NCBI RefSeq assembly: GCF_036985505.1
Contig: NZ_BTGQ01000003.1
Coordinates: 248,001-312,000, forward strand
Reading direction: 5' to 3'
Origin: Croceitalea sp947503285
Lineage (GTDB): Bacteria; Bacteroidota; Bacteroidia; Flavobacteriales; Flavobacteriaceae
DNA: 64,000 bases
A program made the translations under genes and the position numbers. The notes below the pieces were generated by a model that was given only the letters and a program-made list of their open reading frames with translations, was not told the DNA's origin and did no database searches. Below, piece by piece: positions 43,974 to 52,300 of the stretch. Positions within the stretch are counted from its first letter, which is position 1. Every line of letters starts with the position of its first letter.

Positions 43974-44345
43974 ATGGGTAGAAAATCGTCAAAAAACAGA
44001 AAAGAACGTCCCGTTTTATTTCCTCAAGATAATCAAGTGAATAAAGAAAGTCCCAAGGAATTGTTTCTCGGTGCTTTGGTCAAAATCGGAAAACCGTCGA
44101 ACAGATACTTTCAATATATCTTCAGTTCATTGGATTTTTTGAATATCAAAATGGATGATTTGGCCTTACTATCCGAATTAGAAGGACTGAGTGCTAGGGT
44201 TACGGGTGTGATCCAAATGGTGAATGGAGATGAACTTGCTATTATCAGTAAAAAGGATGGACAACCTTTTATAAATGATTTTAACAGGCTTTATGTTGAT
44301 GGAAAGAAAGCCTTGTCCTTAGGTGAAATTGCAATAATTGAATAA
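43974..44345 (+). CDS. Hypothetical cytosolic protein
   Basis: A 123-aa protein starting MGRKSSKNRKERPVLFPQ, with a basic N-terminal tail and a compact alpha/beta part (LVKIGKPSNRYFQYIFSSLDFLN, ALLSELEGLSARVTGVIQMVNGDELAIISKKDG). A TTG six codons upstream is a less likely start because it is very near the promoter. No family is recognised. The basic tail could bind nucleic acid. It precedes a small exported protein gene by 27 bases and probably shares its transcript. Confidence 0.65.
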   Translation: MGRKSSKNRKERPVLFPQDNQVNKESPKELFLGALVKIGKPSNRYFQYIFSSLDFLNIKMDDLALLSELEGLSARVTGVIQMVNGDELAIISKKDGQPFINDFNRLYVDGKKALSLGEIAIIE

Positions 44346-44372
44346 ATAATCATAACAATTAAATTAATACCC

Positions 44373-44699
44373 ATGAGAAAAATAAATACACTTTGCTTAT
44401 CCTTAGTAGGTTTAACAGGATTCATACTCAATGCGAACCAATACCATGACAATGATTCGTTAAAAAGTGATGCCCATGAAAAGAAAATGATGTCATCTAT
44501 TGAATTTGTTGATTTAGACGAGGAAATCGAACTAGGAGTCGAACTACTTCAATACTTGCCAGAGGACTTTGATCCCTATAAAGGGATGGTCATAGATCCC
44601 TCTGAAATAAATTTTGAGGAAATCGGGAAACCCGAGGGTATTGATTTTGAGACCAAATCGTACCTGCCCAAAAATTTTAATCCATATTTGGGGCAATAA
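44373..44699 (+). CDS. Small exported protein with repeated LPxxFxPY motif
   Basis: A 108-aa protein with an N-terminal signal-like helix (LCLSLVGLTGFILNANQ). The acidic mature part contains two copies of a short motif, YLPEDFDPYKG (61-71) and YLPKNFNPYLG (97-107), separated by IDPSEINFEE. No catalytic residues are visible. Such acidic repeats suggest a binding or structural role at the cell surface. A terminator follows. Confidence 0.65.
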   Translation: MRKINTLCLSLVGLTGFILNANQYHDNDSLKSDAHEKKMMSSIEFVDLDEEIELGVELLQYLPEDFDPYKGMVIDPSEINFEEIGKPEGIDFETKSYLPKNFNPYLGQ

Positions 44700-44746
44700 A
44701 CCAACAGCGTTCAATAGCAATATTATTAACTTACCCTTTTAAATCG

Positions 44747-44780
44747 AATGCCCACCCAGCTTCAAGTTAGGTGGGCATTT
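44747..44780 (+). terminator. Intrinsic terminator
   Basis: A 10-bp perfect stem AATGCCCACC / GGTGGGCATT with a 13-base loop closes the two-gene unit. The T-tract is short (TTT). Confidence 0.75.
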
Positions 44781-45029
44781 GCTATATTTTAGGTCTCTTT
44801 TGAAATTCGTTCCGACGGATGATGGGAAAACATAGGTTTAATTGAATGGGCGCGACTTAAAAGGTATCTTTCATAGGAATAAAGCCAATACATTCAATAC
44901 ATGGCCTACCTGTCTACTGTGAAGGCTCGACCTCGGGGTAAAACAGAAACAATTGAAAATCAAAACAAATCATAAAAAACCTACCTCAAACCCATCTTAA
45001 TAGGATTCGACAAAATAATCAATGTCAGG
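44781..45029. other. Intergenic stretch without detectable gene
   Basis: No ORF with coding character and no RNA family was recognised. A GGCCTACCTGTC...GAAGGCTCGACC string at ~44904-44936 faintly resembles the repeat remnant downstream of leuS. Confidence 0.5.
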
Positions 45030-45058
45030 TTTGTGATACTATAACGACTTTACCTTTG
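45030..45058 (+). promoter_or_regulatory. Promoter of the thioredoxin-like gene
   Basis: TTTG at 45030-45033 and TACCTTTG at 45051-45058 give both consensus elements with a 17-base spacer. The RNA would start near 45065, fixing the ATG at 45080 as the start. Confidence 0.8.
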
Positions 45059-45079
45059 CCAACAGTAAAATTGATAGTT

Positions 45080-45712
45080 ATGCATACCTTGACGGAAAAT
45101 CCCATAAAATCGATTTCAAAGATGATACAGAATGCGATTAGCAAGGCAATGACCTATGCGGAGTACCGTACACTTGTCGCTGAACTTGCAGCTATAAATT
45201 CAAGTACCGGTAATGAGCAGACGGAGGCTTTGGCAAACTATACCCAATTGAATGATAGACGAATGAGGCGTTGGGATAAGACCCTGAAGATTTCCGAGGC
45301 GCTGGAAACTACATTGAAGTCATCCACCAAAAAAACCACTTGGCTGGTTCTGACCGAAAGTTGGTGTGGTGACGCATCGCCAAGTCTGCCGGTGATGAAC
45401 AAGCTTGCCGAATTACTACCAAACCTTGATCTGAAAATAGTCTTAAGGGACGAAAATCCCGAATTGATGGATTTGTTTTTGACCAATGGGGCCCGGTCCA
45501 TACCGAAATTGATTGCCCTCGAATCAGGGACCAACAAGGTATTGGGCGAATGGGGCCCACGCTCTACTTTGGCCACAAAGATGGTAGAAAGTTATAAAGC
45601 CGAACACGGTAAACTTTCACCTGAGTTCAAACAAGAGCTTCAAGTTTGGTACAATAAAGACAAAGGACAGGATATTTTGGCAGATTTGGTCAAGCTACTT
45701 ACTCTGGAATAA
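45080..45712 (+). CDS. Thioredoxin-like fold protein (Thioredoxin_9 type), atypical active site
   Basis: A 210-aa cytosolic protein with a helical N-terminal ~70 residues and a thioredoxin fold. The active-site position reads ESWCGDASPS, so only the first cysteine of CxxC survives. The cis-proline loop is NGARSIPKLIAL. With one cysteine it could act as a monothiol redox or binding protein. The ATG follows a near-perfect promoter; the upstream in-frame TTG lies inside it. The end overlaps the convergent TonB-like gene by 18 bases. Confidence 0.85.
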   Translation: MHTLTENPIKSISKMIQNAISKAMTYAEYRTLVAELAAINSSTGNEQTEALANYTQLNDRRMRRWDKTLKISEALETTLKSSTKKTTWLVLTESWCGDASPSLPVMNKLAELLPNLDLKIVLRDENPELMDLFLTNGARSIPKLIALESGTNKVLGEWGPRSTLATKMVESYKAEHGKLSPEFKQELQVWYNKDKGQDILADLVKLLTLE

Positions 45713-46417
45713 ATAAGTGATAGTGCCTTTTTGTTGTGCCTTGGTTGCTGAATTGAACTGGGCCTTTAAAGCATAGGTAATGGCGTTTTGAATCAAACAA
45801 TAATCCGTGGTATTGGAACTTTTCTCATTTAAATTGGCATCAATGACACTACCATTGGAATCTACCCTGATATTAACAACGACTTTTCCGCCCCGTAAAC
45901 AGGTATATATGGGTGGTGGCAGGTCGTAATGCGTCCTATCTACCAAAGAATATGATATGGAGGTCCTTTTATCTTTAAGGGTATTGGTAAATTCTTTTTT
46001 ATCCGCCTCTTTCTCACCCAATTGCTCTTTTCGCTCTTTTCTTTTTTTTGCAAGTTCTTTTAGGTTGGCCGTATAACCGGCATCGCTACTTAAAAAATCC
46101 TTACTACTGCTATTCATCTCACGCTCTTGCATGATTTCTTCTAAGGTCTTAAGGGGTTCAGGATTACCGACACTGGGTTTCGCAGTTTCATTGAGCGCCA
46201 TATGGCTTTTAATGGGATCGGCATTAGCTGCAAGTTCTTCTAAACGCTTGTCTTCTTCTTTGAGCAACTCTTCTATTTCTTCATCTGCAAGGGCCAGTTC
46301 AATCGCGTATTCTTCCTCTTGTTGCCCGCCCAAATGCACATTGTACAATAGCAATAGCATGATGGCCATCGAAAAGACGGTGATCAATAATGACAGTTGC
46401 TTTCTATTGAGATTCAT
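45695..46417 (-). CDS. TonB-like periplasmic protein
   Basis: A 240-aa protein with one N-terminal membrane helix (about 8-26). A very acidic helical segment (ELALADEEIEELLKEEDKRLEELA) and a charged linker follow, then a C-terminal TonB-type domain (~165-240; LRGGKVVVNIRVDSNGSVIDANL, NAITYALKAQFN). It lacks the usual proline-rich spanner. It may be an energy transducer variant for TonB receptors or a TolA-like link. It is transcribed from a single-gene unit downstream of truB. Confidence 0.8.
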   Translation of the reverse strand: MNLNRKQLSLLITVFSMAIMLLLLYNVHLGGQQEEEYAIELALADEEIEELLKEEDKRLEELAANADPIKSHMALNETAKPSVGNPEPLKTLEEIMQEREMNSSSKDFLSSDAGYTANLKELAKKRKERKEQLGEKEADKKEFTNTLKDKRTSISYSLVDRTHYDLPPPIYTCLRGGKVVVNIRVDSNGSVIDANLNEKSSNTTDYCLIQNAITYALKAQFNSATKAQQKGTITYLFQSK

Positions 46418-46494
46418 AGTGATACTATAACCGCGATTTTACAAAAATATTTTATCCTTTTGGTTCTTGATTGATGGTAGCTTAGCGCCCAAAC

Positions 46495-47190
46495 TTAGAT
46501 TTCCATCCCCAGCTTTTCTTTGAACGCATCAGGTGTCAGGGCTTTATTTACGTTAAAATCACCGATTTTGGTTCTTTTTAAGGTCGATAAATGCGCCCCA
46601 GAGCCTAAGGCCTTACCGAAATCATGGGCTACAGAACGAATATAGGTGCCTTTACTACAGACAATCCTAAAATCAACATGGGGTACATTGATTTTGGTGA
46701 TCTCAAATTCTTGAATGGTTACCTGTCGTTTATTGATCGCTACCGCTTTTCCTTCACGGGCAAATTCATACAAGCGTTTTCCATCTTTTTTTAATGCCGA
46801 AAAAATAGGGGGCCTTTGATCGATTGTGCCTAAAAAATGTTTGGTGGTACTATGTATGAGTTGGTTGTCAACATGTTCAATGGAATAGTGGTGGTCAATT
46901 TCCGTTTCTAGATCGTATGAGGGTGTCGTTGCCCCGAGGGTTATGGTACCTGTGTATTCTTTGACCTGCCCCTGTAGCTCAGGAATTTTCTTGGTATACC
47001 TGCCGGTACAGATAATTAAAAGTCCTGTTGCCAGGGGGTCGAGGGTTCCGGCATGCCCGATTTTGATTTTTTTAAGATTGAATTTTTTTCGAATGGCCCA
47101 TTTTAAGGCATTAACGGCTTGAAAAGAACTCCAGCCCAAGGGTTTATCAATCAGTAGGATCTGGCCATTTAAAAAGTCTTCTTGGGTCAT
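46495..47190 (-). CDS. truB: tRNA pseudouridine(55) synthase
   Basis: A 231-aa enzyme making pseudouridine at U55 of the tRNA T-loop. The catalytic Asp lies in KIGHAGTLDPLATGLLIICTG, with the N-terminal LLIDKPLGWSSFQAVNAL and SCGTYIRS-type motif VCSKGTYIRSVAHDFG. It has no PUA domain, as in other short Bacteroidota versions. It overlaps uppP by one base, part of the ftsX-DUF3098-uppP-truB operon. Confidence 0.97.
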   Translation of the reverse strand: MTQEDFLNGQILLIDKPLGWSSFQAVNALKWAIRKKFNLKKIKIGHAGTLDPLATGLLIICTGRYTKKIPELQGQVKEYTGTITLGATTPSYDLETEIDHHYSIEHVDNQLIHSTTKHFLGTIDQRPPIFSALKKDGKRLYEFAREGKAVAINKRQVTIQEFEITKINVPHVDFRIVCSKGTYIRSVAHDFGKALGSGAHLSTLKRTKIGDFNVNKALTPDAFKEKLGMEI

Positions 47191-47975
47191 TACACCACCG
47201 TTAACGGTCGAACAAAATAATGAATCAGTAATATGGCCACCCCAACAATAATGCGGTAATATCCAAAAATCTTAAAACCGTTCTTACTTAAAAAGGTAAT
47301 AAAGGTCTTGATGGCCAACAGGGCAACCAGGAAACCGACCACATTTCCAATAATCAAAAGCTTTACTTGTTCATCAGAAAGTACCAAACCGGCATTGTAG
47401 TAGTCATAGCTTTTTTTCAAGGTAGCACCAAGCATGGTCGGCACCGCCAAAAAGAATGAAAATTCGGCAGCCGCGGTCCGCGATAATTTTTGTGACATGC
47501 CCCCAACGATACTCGCCCCACTTCGTGAGACCCCGGGTATCATGGCCAAACATTGAAAAAGGCCGATTTTGAATGCCGTAGCATAAGAAATATCGGTTTC
47601 TTCGGCATTACCGAACCAATCGTCTACTTTTAAGAGCACGAACCCACCAAGTAACAATGAAATCGCAACGGTAATGGGGTTTTCTAGTAGGCTATCGATA
47701 ACATCGCTAAAAAGAAGCCCTAGAATTACAGCCGGAATAAAGGCAACGAACAGTTTATAGTAAAAATCAATACTTTGAAAAAAGCGTTTAAAGTAGAGCA
47801 CCACAACCGATAGAATAGTACCCAATTGAATGACTATGGTAAAAAGCTTGGTGAAATCTTCTTGTGCGATTCCGAAAATAGAAGAGACGATGATCATATG
47901 CCCTGTAGAAGAAACCGGTAAATATTCGGTAAGGCCCTCAACAATGGCAAGAATAATAGCTTGAAATGTATCCAA
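47190..47975 (-). CDS. uppP: Undecaprenyl-diphosphatase
   Basis: A 261-aa inner-membrane phosphatase recycling the lipid carrier for peptidoglycan and other wall polymers. Catalytic motifs are EGLTEYLPVSSTGHMI near the N-terminus and PGVSRSGASIV near residue 150. About eight helices are predicted. It lies between DUF3098 and truB in a four-gene operon that mixes division and wall functions. Confidence 0.97.
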   Translation of the reverse strand: MDTFQAIILAIVEGLTEYLPVSSTGHMIIVSSIFGIAQEDFTKLFTIVIQLGTILSVVVLYFKRFFQSIDFYYKLFVAFIPAVILGLLFSDVIDSLLENPITVAISLLLGGFVLLKVDDWFGNAEETDISYATAFKIGLFQCLAMIPGVSRSGASIVGGMSQKLSRTAAAEFSFFLAVPTMLGATLKKSYDYYNAGLVLSDEQVKLLIIGNVVGFLVALLAIKTFITFLSKNGFKIFGYYRIIVGVAILLIHYFVRPLTVV

Positions 47976-47978
47976 ATG

Positions 47979-48242
47979 TTAGTTCTTTTTCTGGTTAGGA
48001 TTCAATAAGATGGCATAAATCTGAATGCCCAGACCAATTAAAATCAGGGTAGGTGCCAATCGAATTCTTCTAAAACTGTAGATTTCAGGATTAAAGACAT
48101 TGGGATCGTCACTGCCGCCACCTGCCATTAAAATGAACCCTAAAGCAATCAATGCCAGTCCGATAAATAGAAAAGTATAGTTTTTCTTCTGAAATATAAA
48201 CTCCATCTTAGGTTTTTGTTCTGTCTTATTTTTCTTACTCAT
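47979..48242 (-). CDS. DUF3098 membrane protein
   Basis: An 87-aa protein with a basic N-terminus, two membrane helices (about 24-42 and 64-80) and the YSFRRIRLAPTLILIGLGIQ segment typical of DUF3098, a Bacteroidota family without known function. It is regularly found between ftsX and uppP, so a role in envelope biogenesis is plausible. Confidence 0.9.
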   Translation of the reverse strand: MSKKNKTEQKPKMEFIFQKKNYTFLFIGLALIALGFILMAGGGSDDPNVFNPEIYSFRRIRLAPTLILIGLGIQIYAILLNPNQKKN

Positions 48243-48265
48243 AACGTAAAATTTACAAACTTGTT

Positions 48266-49144
48266 TTAATAATAGAGATCGTCCGTTCTCAAGTTAAGGA
48301 ATCGTTGGGTGGCAAAATACGTGCTGACATAAGAAATCAACATACCCAAAGTAAATACCCCGACAAAGAGAATAAGCAGCACTGTAGTATCTTGAAATAA
48401 GTTCAATTCAGGGAAATTGGTATTTACATAATATAAAACCATAGCCAAGGCCAAGAGGGCCACTACGGAACCCAACAAACCCAATTTTAGGTTGGTCGCG
48501 ATAAATGGTTTTCTGATAAACTTTTTTGTTGCCCCGACCATTTGCATCGTTTTGATGATAAACCGTTTGGAATAAATGGAAAGCCTTATCGAACTATTGA
48601 TCAACAATACCGCGATAACCGTAAAAACGGCACTGGCGACCAAGATCCATAACCCCAATCGCCTCACGTTATCCGTTAATAATGAAATCAGGGGTTTGTC
48701 GTAACTGACCTCATCAACATAGGTTTTGGTAGAAAGCGAAGAGGCTATTTCCTCTATTTGTTCTGGAGATACGAAATCAGCCTTTAAGTTGACATCTACC
48801 GAATTTTTGAGTGGATTATACCCTAAAAACTCTTGAAAATTCTCCCCAATATCCTCACTGTACTGTTCCGCGGCATCTTCTTTGGAAACAAAGATCGCGG
48901 ATTTGGTGTAATCTGCCAAGGTCAAGCTCTTTTGTAGTTGATCTATCTCAACAGGTTTGGCATTATCTTTCAAGAACACCGATATCGTGATTTTTTCTTT
49001 AAAATGGTCGCCCAATTTCTTGGTATTGAGCACCAACATGCCCAAAATACCCAACAAAAAAAGAACTAGCGCAATGCTCAAGACCACCGAGAAATACGAT
49101 GAGATCAATCTTCTTCTTTGATATCGTTCAATATATTGCGCCAT
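48266..49144 (-). CDS. ftsX: Cell division protein FtsX-like permease
   Basis: A 292-aa protein: N-terminal helix (~20-40), a periplasmic domain (~42-165; ITISVFLKDNAKPVEIDQLQ), then three helices (~172-190, 222-242, 258-280). This is the FtsX topology; with FtsE it couples ATP use to peptidoglycan hydrolase control during division. ftsE is not in this neighbourhood, which is common in the phylum. It heads the operon with DUF3098, uppP and truB. Confidence 0.94.
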   Translation of the reverse strand: MAQYIERYQRRRLISSYFSVVLSIALVLFLLGILGMLVLNTKKLGDHFKEKITISVFLKDNAKPVEIDQLQKSLTLADYTKSAIFVSKEDAAEQYSEDIGENFQEFLGYNPLKNSVDVNLKADFVSPEQIEEIASSLSTKTYVDEVSYDKPLISLLTDNVRRLGLWILVASAVFTVIAVLLINSSIRLSIYSKRFIIKTMQMVGATKKFIRKPFIATNLKLGLLGSVVALLALAMVLYYVNTNFPELNLFQDTTVLLILFVGVFTLGMLISYVSTYFATQRFLNLRTDDLYY

Positions 49145-49201
49145 AATGCAAAATCGATGTGTAAAAATAGAAAAGTAAATCGGTTTTAAAGGGATTACCC
49201 C

Positions 49202-49209
49202 TATTTTTG
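49202..49209 (+). promoter_or_regulatory. -7 element of the leuS promoter
   Basis: TATTTTTG matches TAnnTTTG, giving a ~90-base leader before the leuS ATG. The leader contains small hairpins (ACCACGTTGTGGT, ATCTTGTTTAAGAT) but no recognisable T-box. Confidence 0.55.
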
Positions 49210-49308
49210 CGCATTAGAAAAACCACGTTGTGGTCGATGCAAGTTGGGTCTGGGAATGAGGGAACAACTGCTATCTTGTTTAAGATTAGATAAAAAAAGC
49301 AAGCTTCT

Positions 49309-52300
49309 ATGAACTACGATTTTAAGGAAATCGAAAAAAAATGGCAAGGGTACTGGGCAAAGCATGAAACCTTTAAAGCCCATAATGATTCCGATAAGCC
49401 AAAATACTACACACTTTCCATGTTTCCTTACCCTTCTGGGGCCGGTTTGCACGTCGGGCATCCGTTGGGGTATATTGCCGGGGATATCTACGCCCGATAT
49501 AAAAGGCACAAGGGTTTTAATGTATTGCACCCGATGGGCTATGATTCGTTCGGATTACCGGCTGAGCAGTACGCAATCCAGACCGGGCAGCATCCTGCCA
49601 TTACCACTGAAACCAATATCAATCGTTATCGAGAGCAATTGGATAGGTTGGGTTTTTCATTTGATTGGAGTAGGGAGGTACGTACTTCTGACCCTAAATA
49701 CTACAAATGGACCCAGTGGATTTTTATCCAGCTCTTTAATTCTTGGTATAATACCGATACCGATAAGGCAGAAGGAATCAATACTTTGACGGCCATTTTT
49801 GAAAATGAGGGTAACTTGACGGTGAATGCGGTATGTGATGATGATACGCCTGGGTTTTCTGCGGATGATTGGAAGCAATTCTCTAAAACCGAACAAGAAA
49901 AAATCCTTTTAAAATACCGATTGACCTATTTGGCCGATGCTGAGGTAAACTGGTGCCCAGCTATGGGCACGGTCTTGGCCAATGACGAAATCGTGAATGG
50001 GGTCTCTGAACGTGGGGGGCATCCGGTTATCCGTAAAAAAATGACCCAATGGATGATGCGGATTACAGCTTACGCACAACGACTATTGGATGGGTTGGAT
50101 ACCATTGATTGGCCACAACCTCTGAAAGACTCACAAACCAATTGGATTGGGCGCTCTGAGGGGGCTTCCGTTATCTTTAAAGTCCTCCCCCCAACCCCCT
50201 CCGAGGGAGGGGGAGTTTATTCTCGACTAACTGGGGATTCCTCTATGATTGGGGTTTTGTTGGAGCGCGCCAAAGAAATGCGCAAGAATCCAACGCCGGC
50301 TGAAGATAGCCTATGGCAGGCTTTGCGAAACAAAAACTTGGATGTTAAGTTCAGAAGACAACATCCAATACATAAATACATCGTTGACTTTGTTTCTTTA
50401 GAAAAGAATCTGATTATTGAGGTAGATGGTGAAATTCACCAGTATCAGCTAAACGAAGATGCCGAACGCCAATTATTATTGGAGCAGAAAAAAGGTTTTA
50501 AGGTGATTCGTTTTACCAATAGCGAAGTATTGGAAAACATTGAGGGTGTCATCTCAAAAATTAAAGGGCATCTAGACTCCCCCTCCTTAGGAGGGGGTTG
50601 GGGGGAGGACCCTTCACAAAGTGAAATCGAAGTATTTACCACCCGCCCCGATACCATCTTCGGAGTGTCGTTCATGACCTTGGCTCCCGAGCATGAGTTG
50701 GTGGCTAAAATTACTACCGCAGAACAAAAAGCTGCTGTTGAAGCGTATATCGAGGCCACGGCAAAACGATCAGAACGTGATCGTATGGCCGATGTCAAGA
50801 CCATCTCAGGAGCCTTTACCGGAGCCTATGCCGAACATCCTTTCACCAAAGCGCCCATTCCAATCTGGATTGGGGATTATGTGTTGGCCGGTTATGGCAC
50901 CGGAGCGGTGATGTCGGTACCTTGTGGGGATCAGCGCGACTATGATTTTGCAAAACATTTCGGCATTGATATTCCCAATATTTTTGAAGGGGTCGATATT
51001 TCAGAGGAAGCTTTTGCAGACAAGGAAAAAACGATTATCGCCAATTCAGATTTCTTGAATGGGCTATCGTATAAAAAGGCAGTGAAGCGCGCTATTTTCG
51101 AGTTGGAACAATTGGGGCAAGGTAAGGGCAAGGTGAACTATCGCCTTCGCGATGCGGTATTTAGCCGCCAACGGTATTGGGGGGAACCTTTTCCCGTCTA
51201 TTACGATGCGAACGGAATGCCCCAGATGATAGCGGATGAAAATTTACCCATTGAGCTTCCCGAGGTCGAAAAATACCTTCCGACTGAAACGGGGGAACCC
51301 CCTTTGGGTAATGCCACGAATTGGGCTTGGGATACCAATACGAACAAAGTGGTCTCCAACGATTTGGTCACCCTGAGCGCCGCCGAAGGGTCAGACAACG
51401 GAATCTACCCGCTGGAATTGAACACCATGCCGGGTTGGGCGGGAAGCTCACAGTACTTTAACCGCTATATGGACCCCCATAATGATAAGGCTATTTATTC
51501 TGAAGAAGCCATTACTTATTGGGAAGATGTAGACCTGTACATTGGCGGCAGTGAGCATGCCACGGGACACTTATTATACAGCCGTTTTTGGCAAAAATTC
51601 TTGTTTGATAGAGGTATTGCCCCAAAAGGGGAGTTTGCCAAAAAATTGATTAATCAGGGGATGATTACGGGGACTAGTGCTTTTGTCTATAGAATAAATT
51701 TAATGTTCCTAGAAGCGATTAATAGTCCCGAAGATAATTTTATAGGAACAAGTACAGATAATGATGGTTTTGTCAATTGTTTTCTTTCCAAAAAGATTAA
51801 AGCCAAGTATGAATCTGATGAAGATTTGAATTTATTAGGAGAAAGGCTAAAATCGTATATACTTGATGAGTTAAATAGACGAGAAAATCAAAATGAAGTA
51901 GAAAGATGCGATTATAGAATTGAATTTTTGCCAATACATGCTCACGTATCCTTAGTAAATGCCTCAGATGAATTGGATATCGAAGCTTTTAAAAAATGGC
52001 AACCAGAGTATCAAGATGCTGAGTTTATTTTGGAGGATGGGAAATATATCGTTGGTCGCGAAGTTGAAAAAATGTCCAAATCCAAATACAATGTGGTGAA
52101 TCCAGATGCGATTTGTGATGAATATGGGGCTGATAGTCTGCGACTTTATGAAATGTTCTTGGGCCCGTTAGAGCAGTCTAAACCTTGGAACACCGCAGGT
52201 ATCACGGGAGTACATTCGTTTTTGAAAAAACTATGGCGTTTGTACCATTCCGGTTCGAACGGAACATTTCATGTAACGGACTCCCCTCCTTTGGAGGGGC

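Larger units (their letters stand above)
50182..50610 (+). mobile_element. REP-flanked DUF559 element inserted in frame in leuS
   Basis: Exactly 429 bp (143 codons) starting on a codon boundary of leuS. It is bounded by 35-bp inverted repeats, identical at 33 positions. The interior encodes a complete DUF559 domain (restriction-endonuclease-like, Vsr-related): KNPTPAEDSLWQALRNK, FRRQHPIHKYIVDF, IIEVDGEIHQ, and GFKVIRFTNSEVL. The probable catalytic residues (Glu of PAE, Asp of VDF, Glu/Asp of IEVDG) are present. There is no stop codon, no intein or transposase motif and no clear target-site duplication. The domain has an in-frame ATG at 50245, but can only be made as part of a LeuRS polypeptide. 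Confidence 0.85.

Noticed and set aside
49210..49308. T-box in the leuS leader
   Set aside because: No T-box core sequence or specifier loop is visible and T-boxes are not expected in this phylum.
50182..50610. Intein or group I/II intron in leuS
   Set aside because: There is no intein N-terminal Cys/Ser block or C-terminal HN, and no intron core; the insert is bounded by REP-like inverted repeats.
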